Shown: positions 6,767-14,458 of the stretch, piece after piece
How positions within the stretch are numbered: the stretch's first letter is position 1
Layout of the letters: each line of letters begins with the position of its first letter
Assembly: GCA_949298505.1 (NCBI GenBank)
Contig: CASFWW010000028.1
Coordinates: forward strand, 1 to 21,754
Source of the DNA: Ornithoclostridium sp949298505
GTDB lineage: Bacteria; Bacillota; Clostridia; Christensenellales; UBA3700
DNA: 21,754 bases
Direction of reading: 5' to 3'
Notes under the pieces: generated by a model
What the model saw: the letters and a program-made list of their open reading frames with translations, nothing else
Databases searched by the model: none
What the model was told of the DNA's origin: nothing
Translations under genes and position numbers: made by a program

Positions 6767-8131
6767 TCACATCAGAAATTCGCCCTCGTCGCTGTCTATT
6801 ACCTGGAGTACTCTTATGTCCTTGCCGGTCGCGGCGTCGACGTACACGAAGAATCCGTAGCCGTCTATCGTGCCGTATACTTCGTAAGTCAGCTTTTCGC
6901 CGCCCGCGTCAAGCGGTATCACCGCAAGTCTGACGCTCTCGACGGTCATCTCGCCGTAGCTTGCGGCAAGCGCCTCCTCCTCAGTCACGTTCACGACGTA
7001 ATCCGTATCTCTCTCACAATGATTGAAGATATATTCCCTTCCTTCAAAGCCGGTCACGTTGCCGCTTTCCATAGAGATCTTCACCTTCACCATATCCGGG
7101 TAAAAGATCACGCCGTCCAGTTCGTAACACAGGTTGACGTACAGTTCGCTGTCCGTCACGCACGCCCAGACTGCGGACATACCCTCAAGCCCTATCTTTT
7201 CGCAATACTGTCTTGCCAGTTCAACGCCCTGCTCCTTCGTGTATTGCGGCTGAGAAACCGTATCGTTTACGTCCGCGCTGACCAGCGCGCCTCCGATTTT
7301 GCTGAGACACACGTAGCCGCTGACTCCGCCGCCCGAAAAAGTGTAAGCGTAACACTCGATATATCCGCCGAGTTCTCCGTCGTATCTGACTGACACGTCG
7401 CCGTAACCGGACATATAATCCCTGACCAGTTCAACGCCCTCTTCTGCGGTTATCTCCTCGCCGTCAAGCGCCACGGGAGACGGGTCGTCCAGCCCGTCGC
7501 TGAAAGGACCGTCGTAGATCAATGCCGGGTATTCTATCGCGCCGTCGGCGATATCTGAAGCTATCAGAGAAAACTCGTCGTCCGCTTCTCCGAAATCGGA
7601 AAAATCGTATTCTCCCGCAGATATCCTGTCTGAAAGCGAGTTGAGTTTTCTCGCTAGAAGCCCGGTGGTTTCGTACAGCTTGTCGAGAGTCGAATAATCG
7701 GTTTCGGAAAGCTCTTCGTCGTTTGCAAGTTTCCTGAGGATATACAGGCAATAGTCGCCCACCTGATTGCAGAATTTAATCGTGCCCGACATATCCGCGC
7801 CCGATACGGACAGCGAAGCGAGACACTGCTCCGCAACCTCGGCGTCGATCGCCGCCTGAGTCAGAAGTTCGGACTGCAAAGAAGGAGTCCTGACTACTCT
7901 GATCTTGCTGAGATCGGTCTCGATCTGCAAAAGACTGTCCGTCAGAGTGTAGTAAGCCGAAGCGTACGCGTTTTCCGCACGCCTGCCGAGCGTATCCCTG
8001 CCGTTTACGGTAAGTCCCAGAAAGACGCTCAACGTTATCACAGCCGCGATGAGAAGCGCCACCAACGCAAACGCGACATAGTGCGCGATCCTCAGTTTTT
8101 TGTGCATGCGGTCGTTGTTTTCTTCAGTCAT
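6767..8131 (-). CDS. ypeB: Germination protein YpeB
   Basis: The 454-aa product has a single N-terminal membrane segment (about residues 15-40), a helical N-terminal region (to about 200), and three PepSY/YPEB-type domains: about 225-290, 295-370 and 380-450 (repeated T-x-E-E/Q-x-x-x-L/E-x-x and G-K/N-V-x-G/D motifs). Length and layout match YpeB, which is needed for incorporation and stability of the cortex-lytic enzyme SleB in the spore inner membrane and cortex. YpeB is cut by proteases during germination. It begins 10 bp after sleB, has a GAGAGG site, and is the last gene before a terminator. The sleB-ypeB pairing is the arrangement known from Bacillus and many Clostridia, which makes the assignment firm. 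Confidence 0.93.
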   Translation of the reverse strand: MTEENNDRMHKKLRIAHYVAFALVALLIAAVITLSVFLGLTVNGRDTLGRRAENAYASAYYTLTDSLLQIETDLSKIRVVRTPSLQSELLTQAAIDAEVAEQCLASLSVSGADMSGTIKFCNQVGDYCLYILRKLANDEELSETDYSTLDKLYETTGLLARKLNSLSDRISAGEYDFSDFGEADDEFSLIASDIADGAIEYPALIYDGPFSDGLDDPSPVALDGEEITAEEGVELVRDYMSGYGDVSVRYDGELGGYIECYAYTFSGGGVSGYVCLSKIGGALVSADVNDTVSQPQYTKEQGVELARQYCEKIGLEGMSAVWACVTDSELYVNLCYELDGVIFYPDMVKVKISMESGNVTGFEGREYIFNHCERDTDYVVNVTEEEALAASYGEMTVESVRLAVIPLDAGGEKLTYEVYGTIDGYGFFVYVDAATGKDIRVLQVIDSDEGEFLM

Positions 8132-8141
8132 TTTATACCTC

Positions 8142-8840
8142 TCAAATTGCGAAATTGTGTTTGCCGATCGTGATCATCACTTTGCGCGACCATATCCACG
8201 AACTCGTCGCCGTCGCCGGATTATAGTAATAAATGCAACCGTTGGTCGGATCCCATCCGTTCATGGCGTCGCGCGCCGCGTTGTAAGCGGTCTGATTGGG
8301 TTCAAGATTCATCTGCCCGTCAAGGACTGCCGTAAACGCATACGGCTGATATATCACGCCCGATATCGTATTGGGGAAACTGCTGCTCTTCACTCTGTTG
8401 AGTACGACAGCCCCCACCGCAACCTGCCCCATATAAGGCTCGCCGCGCGCTTCGGCATGTATACATTTTGCAAGCAGATACACGTCCTGCGACGAGTAAC
8501 TGCTGTTTGAACTGGACGACGAACTGAGCGTCATTCCGAGCGCCGCCGCAGTCTTGGCGCCGACTATACCGTCAACGACAAGTCCGTTCTTCTGCTGAAA
8601 GCGTTTGACTGCCGCCTGAGTTTTCGAGCCGAAAATCCCGTCCACCGTTCCCGCGTCATACCCCCAGTTGTTCAGCTTTGTCTGCAAAGTCTTGACCTGC
8701 GATCCGCTTGAGCCGACTTTCAGCACCGCGCTTTCTTCCGCTTCGGACGCGTCGCCGCCGCCGAAGGCGATAAACGGCACAGCCATCGCCGCTATTATCA
8801 GCACGGCGCATACTGTTCTCAATAATATCTTCTTTTTCAT
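8142..8840 (-). CDS. sleB: Spore cortex-lytic enzyme SleB
   Basis: The start is the ATG at 8838-8840, with GGAGAG upstream; a longer in-frame extension lacks a start signal and would bury the signal peptide. The 232-aa product has a signal sequence (MKKKILLRTVCAVLIIAAMA), a peptidoglycan-binding domain at about 39-101 (LKVGSSGSQVKTLQ...DGIFGSKTQAAVKRFQ), a serine-rich linker, and a Hydrolase_2 domain from about 120 to the end. Glu130 in HAEARGE is the expected catalytic residue, and NRV, FTA and YYYNP motifs match the family. SleB is a lytic transglycosylase that degrades muramic-delta-lactam cortex during germination. It lies 11 bp after spoIIR and 10 bp before ypeB. Confidence 0.93.
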   Translation of the reverse strand: MKKKILLRTVCAVLIIAAMAVPFIAFGGGDASEAEESAVLKVGSSGSQVKTLQTKLNNWGYDAGTVDGIFGSKTQAAVKRFQQKNGLVVDGIVGAKTAAALGMTLSSSSSSNSSYSSQDVYLLAKCIHAEARGEPYMGQVAVGAVVLNRVKSSSFPNTISGVIYQPYAFTAVLDGQMNLEPNQTAYNAARDAMNGWDPTNGCIYYYNPATATSSWIWSRKVMITIGKHNFAI

Positions 8841-8851
8841 ATCTCTCCGGG

Positions 8852-9391
8852 TCAGCCGAAAAGTTTTTTGAACCATTCGGCGAAAAGCGATTTGTATGTA
8901 ACCTTTTCCCCTTCGCCGTCCGCTACGAAACAAAGCGGAGGAAACACGACGCACCACCAGTTGTCGCCCTCGCCGCTGCCGAGATCCACGATCAAAGCGT
9001 CGTATACGCCGCTAGACAAAGTGAGCTCTCCGTACGTTCTCGAAGGAAAATCTTCCCGGCACAGCCTTGCTTTCGCTCCGTAATTAAACCCGTTTTCACG
9101 AAGCACCCTTTCGCTCACCTCGTCTATAAGACTCAGATTTTCTGAAATGATCTTCATGGCTTCGTCCTTTGACGAAACTTCTGCAAGTTCGGGCGTCAGG
9201 GCTTCGACCACCGCCGCTTTAACCTGGTATTTCACGTTCTGGTCAATCTCGGAATTGCTGTTTGCCCTGATATGTATCCTCAGATAATCCGCGTTGACGT
9301 CTGAAGATCCCTCCCCTTTGACTGCGGAAGCGACGTTTATCGCGATAAGAAGCACGGCGAGCGCCGCAATGATAACGAACACTTTTTTCAT
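8852..9391 (-). CDS. spoIIR: Stage II sporulation protein R
   Basis: The start is the ATG at 9389-9391, with GGAGG seven bases upstream; this gives a 179-aa protein whose first 24 residues are a signal or anchor segment. Family hallmarks are LRIHIRANSNSEIDQ (about 37-51) and the conserved GDNWWCVVFPPLCF (about 142-155). SpoIIR is made in the forespore and exported to activate SpoIIGA, the protease that processes pro-sigma-E in the mother cell. In Bacillus it depends on sigma-F. A GGAATAAAA string (minus strand, 9431-9440) resembles a sigma-F/G -10, but no convincing -35 partner was found. Here it heads an apparent spoIIR-sleB-ypeB unit. Confidence 0.93.
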   Translation of the reverse strand: MKKVFVIIAALAVLLIAINVASAVKGEGSSDVNADYLRIHIRANSNSEIDQNVKYQVKAAVVEALTPELAEVSSKDEAMKIISENLSLIDEVSERVLRENGFNYGAKARLCREDFPSRTYGELTLSSGVYDALIVDLGSGEGDNWWCVVFPPLCFVADGEGEKVTYKSLFAEWFKKLFG

Positions 9392-9505
9392 ACTCTGTCC
9401 TCCGCACAGGATTATTGACAGGTTTGCGCGTTTTATTCCGGACAAGTACAGACATTGCTCTCTGCAAAAAATTACTTCTCTCGCTTTGCTTAAGAAAAGG
9501 TTTCA

Positions 9506-9534
9506 TAAAAAAAGACGGGAGCGTCGCTCCCGTC
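9506..9534 (-). terminator. Terminator of the lipoprotein gene
   Basis: GACGGGAGC pairs perfectly with GCTCCCGTC over a 3-nt loop. On the minus strand it is followed by seven T. It separates the lipoprotein gene from spoIIR. Confidence 0.9.
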
Positions 9535-9556
9535 ACGAATATACTTTCTTCTCGCA

Positions 9557-10381
9557 TCACTCCGTGAGCGTGGTTTTTATCGTGTCGGCGTAACTCCCGG
9601 CTATATAGAACACTCTGCCTACCCTGTCCGTATCTCTCCAGCTGTCGAGTTCCTCAGCCCACTCCAAGGACGCGCACAGGAAAATATGATTTTCCCCGTC
9701 TCCGGTCACGATCGTATAACCCTTCAGCAGATTTTCGTCGGCGTAGAGAGGTGAAGATCCGAGGATGTCGATCAGCTTGTCTGCAAGCGTATCTTTTGCT
9801 ATTTCCTCGACGGAGTAGCCTGCGGCACGCGCGTCTGACGCCACCTTTTCGAACGCGTTGCTCATGATTTCGGCATTCACGGACTCAAAGATCTCCTGCA
9901 CCAAAGCAAGCTGTTCTTTGCTGAGCGTCGCCGTATCTTTAGACAGCGCTCTTTTTACCACGAGTTTGTCTTCATTGTATCTTTCGTTTACCTTTCCGTC
10001 TGTATATGTGCGCACGAAACGTTCACCGACGTTATATGTGAACTCGCTTTTTTTGCGCACAAAGAAATTTCCGCTCTGATAAGCGAGTTTAAAAGAATAA
10101 TCGTATGTCGTTTTTATCGTCGAACTTCCGCTTATCGCGACGTCAAGGGCTTCGCCGTTCAGTTCTCCCAGGTTTTTTACCATGCTGAAAAGCTTTTCAG
10201 CCTTGTCGAGAGACAGGTCGTACCACGTCCCGTTTTCCGCAAGGATCCCGGCGCCGGTAAGTTCGGCTTTTTCGTCGATTTTGGACGGATCTTTTTCAGT
10301 CATCGTGCACGCTGTGAACGCGGCGCAGAGAACGAGCGCCAGCAATGCGGCTGTGACCGACAGCAAAATCTTTCTTTTCAT
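9557..10381 (-). CDS. Predicted lipoprotein of unknown function
   Basis: The ATG at 10379-10381 is chosen because AAGGGGTG lies about six bases upstream; a GTG three codons earlier overlaps that site. The 274-aa product has a lipoprotein signal (MKRKILLSVTAALLALVLCA) with a lipid-attachment Cys at residue 25 (FTAC). The mature part is polar with regularly alternating strands and helices and no motif I recognise. It is monocistronic, with a consensus promoter at 10407-10435 and a terminator at 9506-9534. Likely it is tethered to the outer face of the membrane. Function is not assignable. Confidence 0.85.
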   Translation of the reverse strand: MKRKILLSVTAALLALVLCAAFTACTMTEKDPSKIDEKAELTGAGILAENGTWYDLSLDKAEKLFSMVKNLGELNGEALDVAISGSSTIKTTYDYSFKLAYQSGNFFVRKKSEFTYNVGERFVRTYTDGKVNERYNEDKLVVKRALSKDTATLSKEQLALVQEIFESVNAEIMSNAFEKVASDARAAGYSVEEIAKDTLADKLIDILGSSPLYADENLLKGYTIVTGDGENHIFLCASLEWAEELDSWRDTDRVGRVFYIAGSYADTIKTTLTE

Positions 10382-10406
10382 TGACTTCACCCCTTTTTGT
10401 ACCTTT

Positions 10407-10435
10407 AATATAACTCATTGCCGGAATTATGTCAA
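10407..10435 (-). promoter_or_regulatory. Promoter of the lipoprotein gene
   Basis: TTGACA (10430-10435) and TATATT (10407-10412) have a 17-bp spacer on the minus strand. Confidence 0.8.
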
Positions 10436-10461
10436 TACCGTCGTTTTTTACTTGGCGAAGC

Positions 10462-10490
10462 AAAAAAACGGAAGGGTCACCCCTCCCGTT
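10462..10490 (-). terminator. Terminator of the surface LRR/InlB gene
   Basis: AACGGGAGGG and CCCTTCCGTT form a stem with a GTGA loop and one mismatch pair, followed on the minus strand by T7. It lies about 15 bp after the stop codon at 10506. Confidence 0.85.
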
Positions 10491-10505
10491 CTTGTAGCTT
10501 AACGC

Positions 10506-11348
10506 TTATTTATCGTCGCGCTTCCTTTTCATGATCGCAAAGCAAAGCACGAATCCTCCGACGCCCGCAACGACTACGCACGCGATGACGATTATTATCA
10601 CCGCGGTTCCGGAAAGTCTGCCCAGATTGTCTCCTCCCGACGATCCTCCCGAATTGTTGCCGCCGCCGGTATTTCCTCCCGTATTGTCGCCGGTATTGTC
10701 GCCGCCTGTGCTCTCGTCTTCGTAGACAGCGGTCAGCGTAACGTTTTCACTCGCCGTGAACGTATATGCGGCGCTTTCGCTGATTATCGTCTTTCCGCCG
10801 TCAACGCTCCAGCCCTTGAACGCTTTGCCAGAAGGCGCGGCGTTCGCGGTAACAGTCACGCTGCCGTCCTTGTTTACGACGGCGGTAGTTCCGCTCTCTC
10901 CGTTTATCGCGCCGTTTTCGACCTTGACTGTCACGATCGCCTGACCGCATCTGTCGCATATGCCGTCGCCGTTGCTCGTCCATTCGCCCCAGTTATGCTC
11001 ACTTTGAGCCGGGGTTATAACCGCTCCGCAGACGTCGCATGTTGCCGCCGTCGTGCAGTCGCCGTCGTCGGTTCCACTGTGATCCGCGTAAGTCGCGGTA
11101 AGCGTTACCGAACGCGCAGGCATATTGAAAACTATCGTCGCGGTCGAAGCCGAACCTTGAGTAAATTCAAGTCCTTCCGCGCCGCTCCAGCCCGCGAAAT
11201 GCTTGCCGCTTTCGGGTGCGTCTGCGGTGACGGTGACCGTAACTCCGACTGAATATTCTCCGCCGCCGGTGCCGCCGTTGACCGTAACCGTTACGACGGA
11301 AGCTCCGTGCCGGGGATACCAAATATCTTGTCGGCGTATGCGCTCCAA
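10506..11348 (-). CDS. C-terminal part of a split LRR/InlB-repeat surface protein
   Basis: The open frame encodes 280 aa: two InlB-B/Listeria-Bacteroides-type repeats (V-T-V-T-V-N-G-G...F-A-G-W near 17-95, and a second near 140-215 with AFKGWSVDGG), a CxxC...CxxC segment between them (CDVCG and CDRCG, possibly a small zinc ribbon), a Gly/Asn/Thr-rich linker, and a C-terminal membrane helix (AVIIIVIACVVVAGVGGFVL) followed by KRKRDDK. There is no LPxTG sortase motif. On its own the frame could only start at a TTG with no ribosome-binding site and would lack a signal peptide. It overlaps the upstream frame by 58 bp and continues it exactly after a one-base shift near 11291. It is therefore best read as the second half of one gene (10506-12163). 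Confidence 0.7.
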   Translation of the reverse strand: MERIRRQDIWYPRHGASVVTVTVNGGTGGGEYSVGVTVTVTADAPESGKHFAGWSGAEGLEFTQGSASTATIVFNMPARSVTLTATYADHSGTDDGDCTTAATCDVCGAVITPAQSEHNWGEWTSNGDGICDRCGQAIVTVKVENGAINGESGTTAVVNKDGSVTVTANAAPSGKAFKGWSVDGGKTIISESAAYTFTASENVTLTAVYEDESTGGDNTGDNTGGNTGGGNNSGGSSGGDNLGRLSGTAVIIIVIACVVVAGVGGFVLCFAIMKRKRDDK

Positions 11349-12163
11349 CCGCTCGCCGCCTTGTAATCTTCGAGATAAGCGTAATTAACATAAATTCCGG
11401 TAAGCGAAGTCAAGTCGTCCAGCGCGCCGTCTTCAAGCGCGAACTTGTCGGCAGGCGCGTTTGTTATCGTAAGCGTCGCCAAAGCGGAACTCTCCGCAAA
11501 GTCGGACGACCCCAAAGTCTTTGCGCTTGCCGGCACGCTCTCGATCGTAAGCGTTTCAAGCTGTTCGTAATATGTAAACATACCCGTCGATTCGTCCGCA
11601 GCCGTATCAAATTGAGTATTTTCAGGTATAGTCAGCTCGGTTATCGCGGTATTTGCAAACGCAGCGCCGCCGAGATATCCGAGATTTTGCGGAAGGATAA
11701 CCGACGAAAGCGGCATGCAAGCCTGGAAAGCCGCCAGACCTATCGTTTTCAGGCTTTCCGGGAAAACGACCTCAGAAAGATTCATCGCCATCATAAACGC
11801 GCCCTGCCCGATCGTTTCCAGTCCTTCCGGCAATATAACCGACGTAAGCGCGGAAGCTCCCTGATCGTTGAAGAACGCCATATCCGCTATCGCGACCACC
11901 GTATATCCGTCTACGCCGGAGCTAAGGTCGAGCGCGCCCGAAAAGCCGGTGTTGGACCCGATCGTCAGACCGTAGCCGCTCGCGGTCACGTTTTCCAATA
12001 CCACCGAGCCGTATGTAAGCGTCTGCGCCTCGGGATCGTAAGTCCAGGCGCTTCCGAGCGCGACCGTCTGGGAAACGGGCTCAATAAAATTCAAACCGAG
12101 TGAAAGACAGACAAGGCATAATGCGAGAATGCATACGCCCGCGAATTTTTTAAATTTCCCCAT
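11291..12163 (-). CDS. N-terminal part of a split LRR/InlB-repeat surface protein
   Basis: The start is the ATG at 12161-12163, with AAGGAG nine bases upstream. The frame encodes 290 aa: a signal peptide (about 1-39, MGKFKKFAGVCILALCLVCL), then BspA-type LRRs at about 70-250 (ILPEGLETIGQGAFMMAMNL, PESLKTIGLAAFQACMPL), and the ending FGIPGTELPS then TAA. The stop arises inside TCGTAACGG, where adding one base would restore a frame running directly into the InlB-type repeats. A whole protein of about 550 aa would be a secreted, membrane-anchored, multidomain adhesin. The frame break may be a true mutation, phase-variable slippage, or an assembly error. There is no long homopolymer or canonical slippery heptamer at the site. 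The promoter is at 12331-12359. Confidence 0.75.
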   Translation of the reverse strand: MGKFKKFAGVCILALCLVCLSLGLNFIEPVSQTVALGSAWTYDPEAQTLTYGSVVLENVTASGYGLTIGSNTGFSGALDLSSGVDGYTVVAIADMAFFNDQGASALTSVILPEGLETIGQGAFMMAMNLSEVVFPESLKTIGLAAFQACMPLSSVILPQNLGYLGGAAFANTAITELTIPENTQFDTAADESTGMFTYYEQLETLTIESVPASAKTLGSSDFAESSALATLTITNAPADKFALEDGALDDLTSLTGIYVNYAYLEDYKAASGWSAYADKIFGIPGTELPS

Positions 12164-12330
12164 ATCTTTTCTCCTTTTACCTGTAAAGGCTTGATTTGCG
12201 AAAAGTTTGTTTCGTAGTATCGATCCTTCTGCGCACCTTTCCGCCATACGCGGCAGGACCTTGCCCTTCTGCTTTGCTTCGGGTAAAAGAAATATGTCGG
12301 GATCTTCAGAAAGCAGTTTTTTATAATTTC

Positions 12331-12359
12331 AGTATATTATAAAGTTTGACATCTGTCAA
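12331..12359 (-). promoter_or_regulatory. Promoter with palindromic -35 for the surface protein gene
   Basis: TTGACA (12354-12359) and TATACT (12331-12336) are 17 bp apart on the minus strand. The -35 lies inside a perfect 14-bp palindrome, TTGACATCTGTCAA (12346-12359, two central bases), which could be an operator. The predicted leader is about 160 nt with no riboswitch I recognise. Confidence 0.65.
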
Positions 12360-12621
12360 TAAATTCTATAACACAAATGTGGATTATCTGTATATTATCG
12401 CGATTTTGTTATCACTTTATTTAATTAAACTTGATATTTCGTCTAGTTTAAAGTCTTAAAATTGTATTTTTATAAATATTTAATAACAATATAAAATATG
12501 CGTCTGCAATGAAGGGTCAAGCTGCTTTAAAGCGGATTCAGAAGCACCCAAGCGTCTATCCTCACTTCCCCACCCCGCCACAGACTGACGACAGTCTACG
12601 TTCAGCTTTAAAGACCGCATG
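12360..12621. other. Intergenic region without a detectable gene
   Basis: Bases 12360-12500 are strongly AT-rich. Bases 12505-12620 are more balanced and structured: a CTTTAAAG motif occurs near each end (12523-12532 and 12605-12614), and AGACTG/CAGTCT forms a hairpin near 12582-12597. No ORF with a ribosome-binding site was found. A small RNA or an intergenic repeat is possible but unsupported. Confidence 0.4.
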
Positions 12622-12646
12622 AAAAAAGCGCCCCGAAGGGCGCTTG
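12622..12646 (-). terminator. Terminator of the rubrerythrin operon
   Basis: AAGCGCCC-TTCG-GGGCGCTT is a perfect tetraloop hairpin followed by T on the minus strand. It is 24 bp after the stop codon at 12670. Confidence 0.92.
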
Positions 12647-12669
12647 CCTGCGTTCAGAGAGAACGGATA

Positions 12670-13824
12670 TTAGTAATTTTCCTTGTTTACTTCAAAGAAC
12701 GCCTGCGGATATTTGCAGACCGGGCAGACGTCGGGCGCCTTTTCGGACGCAGTGACGTGACCGCAGTTGCGGCACTCCCACAGCGTGACGCCGCTCTTTT
12801 CGAAAACCTTTTTCGTCTCCACGTTTCTGAGAAGCGCACGGTATCTCTCCTCGTGCCTCTTTTCGACCGCCGCGACTCCGCGGAACTGCTCCGCGAGTTC
12901 GTGGAAGCCTTCTTCGTCCGCCTCTTTCGCCATACGCGCATACATCTCTGTCCACTCATAGCTTTCGCCTTCAGCCGCATGGAGCAGGTTTTCTGCAGTA
13001 TTGCCTATCTCTCCGAGGGCTTTGAACCAGAGTTTAGCATGCTCTTTCTCGTTGTCCGCCGTCTGAAGGAAAAGCGCAGCGATCTGTTCAAATCCCGCCT
13101 GCTGAGCGACAGCGGCGAAGAAAGTGTATTTGTTGCGTGCCTGGGACTCCCCTGCGAACGCTTCTTGCAGATTCTTTTCTGTCTTAGTTCCCGCATAGGG
13201 ATTTTTGGCGGGCGCCGCGTCCTCTATCTTTACGAATTTACTCGCGGGAGCCTTGCATATCGGGCACTTGAAATCTGCCGGCAAAGGTCCTTCGTGTATG
13301 TAACCGCATACGGTGCATTTCCATTTTTCCATATTCTTTTTCTCCTTTTCGTCTTCTTTTTCGTTGAATTTTATACTTTTGAGCAATCCGTCCACCGCTT
13401 CGACCGGCACGCCGGGGTAGCTCCTTATGCTTTCCAGAAATTTTTTGGCGTTCAGACTCTGCGGGATCATGTAGCCTGCCTCTCTTTCAAGATCCTCAGC
13501 AATAAGTCTTGACGATCTTTCCACCGCCACCGCAAGCACGTCCGGAAGCTGCGCGGCGATGAGTTCGGCTTTTGCCTTGTCTTTCACAAGCAGTCTGAGC
13601 GCGTTCACGACTTCTTCGTTCTTCTTCTGCTGAGGCGAATATTCGTACGGCACCATGGATATCGCGCCGGAAGGACATGCGTCCGCACATGCGCCGCAGC
13701 CGATGCACTTTTTCACGTCAATCACACTGTTTTCCGTATCCGTAGCTCCGGTCGGGCATACGTACAGACACAGGCAGTCTTTCGTGCAAAGTCTCAGATT
13801 TCTCACAGCGAATTTGTCAGCCAT
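12670..13824 (-). CDS. Ferredoxin-rubrerythrin fusion protein
   Basis: The start is the ATG at 13822-13824, which overlaps the upstream stop as TAATG and follows AGGAGGGCG. The 384-aa protein has an N-terminal two-cluster ferredoxin region (Cys 13, 17, 19, 23 and Cys 40, 43, 46, 50; the first set has unusual C-x3-C-x-C-x3-CP spacing). A helical linker of about 110 residues follows. Then comes a rubredoxin-like knuckle (C170/C173, C187/C190), a ferritin-like diiron domain (E221 and E226 in EAFAGESQARNKY, EKEH at 259-262, ExxxH-type Glu in EKRHEERY at 321-328), and a C-terminal rubredoxin (C351/C354, C367/C370). Rubrerythrin reduces peroxide using electrons from rubredoxin or ferredoxin. The fusion appears to supply the electron carrier in cis. 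An internal in-frame ATG (13330-13332) with a strong AAGGAG site could also yield a free 220-aa rubrerythrin. Confidence 0.88.
   Translation of the reverse strand: MADKFAVRNLRLCTKDCLCLYVCPTGATDTENSVIDVKKCIGCGACADACPSGAISMVPYEYSPQQKKNEEVVNALRLLVKDKAKAELIAAQLPDVLAVAVERSSRLIAEDLEREAGYMIPQSLNAKKFLESIRSYPGVPVEAVDGLLKSIKFNEKEDEKEKKNMEKWKCTVCGYIHEGPLPADFKCPICKAPASKFVKIEDAAPAKNPYAGTKTEKNLQEAFAGESQARNKYTFFAAVAQQAGFEQIAALFLQTADNEKEHAKLWFKALGEIGNTAENLLHAAEGESYEWTEMYARMAKEADEEGFHELAEQFRGVAAVEKRHEERYRALLRNVETKKVFEKSGVTLWECRNCGHVTASEKAPDVCPVCKYPQAFFEVNKENY
13330..13350 (-). promoter_or_regulatory. Internal ribosome-binding site and start within the fusion gene
   Basis: Inside the fused gene, AAAAGGAG precedes an in-frame ATG by nine bases, just where the rubredoxin-rubrerythrin half begins (MEKWKCTVCGY). 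The segment just before it codes for a charged, Glu/Lys-rich linker, so the SD-like run could also be coincidental from Lys/Glu codons. A separately translated 220-aa rubrerythrin is a reasonable inference. Confidence 0.5.
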
Positions 13825-14438
13825 TATTGCGCCCTCCTTTCGAGTTTTTCGAATTTCCAAGAAGGAACCTTGCACACCGGGCACAGATCGGGAGCCTTGT
13901 CGCCGACGTATACGAATCCGCACACGCCGCACATATAAACGCCGGTATGTTCAAGCATCTTCTCCCCTTCTTTTTCGTACCTGGACAGTATATACTTCAG
14001 CATGCTCGTGACCTTTTCGCTCCAGGTCAGGCTTCTCAACGCGCCTCTGTCGGACGCCGCTTTTGCAGTCTCGTTAGCGAACGGGAACAATTCGTCTATA
14101 TCCTTTGAAATGAGCGCGCCGATCTCTTTTAAACCGCCGTGCACGCTTTCTTTTTTCGCTTCTTTAGCAAAAAATCCTGCCAGCTCGGCAAATTTTTCGC
14201 GTTCTTTTTCCATATACTGCTTTTCGCAACCTCTGGCAAGATTTGAGCATATCACGCTCATTTCGATCGCGGAAAGCTCCTTGTCCGCCTTCTCTGACGG
14301 AGTTTTGATTTGCGCGGAAACGTCCTTCGTCACCTCTCTGAAAGCCTCTTTTCCCGCTCCGCAGACCGGGCATCTGAAGTCGTCCGGCAACTCGCCCTTG
14401 TGAACGTAACCGCATACAGTGCAAACGTATTCTTTCAT
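13824..14438 (-). CDS. Rubrerythrin-like protein with N- and C-terminal rubredoxin domains
   Basis: The ATG at 14436-14438 is chosen for its AAAGGAGG site; a TTG two codons earlier overlaps it. The 204-aa product has a rubredoxin-like site at Cys 6, 9, 23 and 26 and another at Cys 170, 173, 186 and 189. Between them lies a charged helical domain (about 45-165) that resembles a ferritin-like bundle. Unlike the neighbour it shows no clear full set of ExxH diiron motifs, so it may have lost peroxidase activity or be a divergent member. It starts the operon with the fusion gene, sharing a TAATG overlap, and is divergent from a Crp/Fnr-family gene. A role in peroxide defence or electron transfer to the downstream rubrerythrin is inferred from context. 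Confidence 0.8.
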   Translation of the reverse strand: MKEYVCTVCGYVHKGELPDDFRCPVCGAGKEAFREVTKDVSAQIKTPSEKADKELSAIEMSVICSNLARGCEKQYMEKEREKFAELAGFFAKEAKKESVHGGLKEIGALISKDIDELFPFANETAKAASDRGALRSLTWSEKVTSMLKYILSRYEKEGEKMLEHTGVYMCGVCGFVYVGDKAPDLCPVCKVPSWKFEKLERRAQ

Positions 14439-14458
14439 CGGCAACCTCCTTTAATTTG

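Noticed and set aside
9392..9445. Longer N-terminus for SpoIIR
   Set aside because: The extension has no ribosome-binding site, while GGAGG lies just before the internal ATG, which also begins the signal sequence.
10506..10620. Sortase-anchored C-terminus
   Set aside because: The protein ends in a membrane helix and a positive tail, but no LPxTG-like motif is present before the helix.
12164..12330. Cyclic-di-GMP riboswitch in the surface-gene leader
   Set aside because: The leader contains AGCAAAGCAGAAGGGC-type bases but not the conserved GEMM core; no other riboswitch core was recognised.
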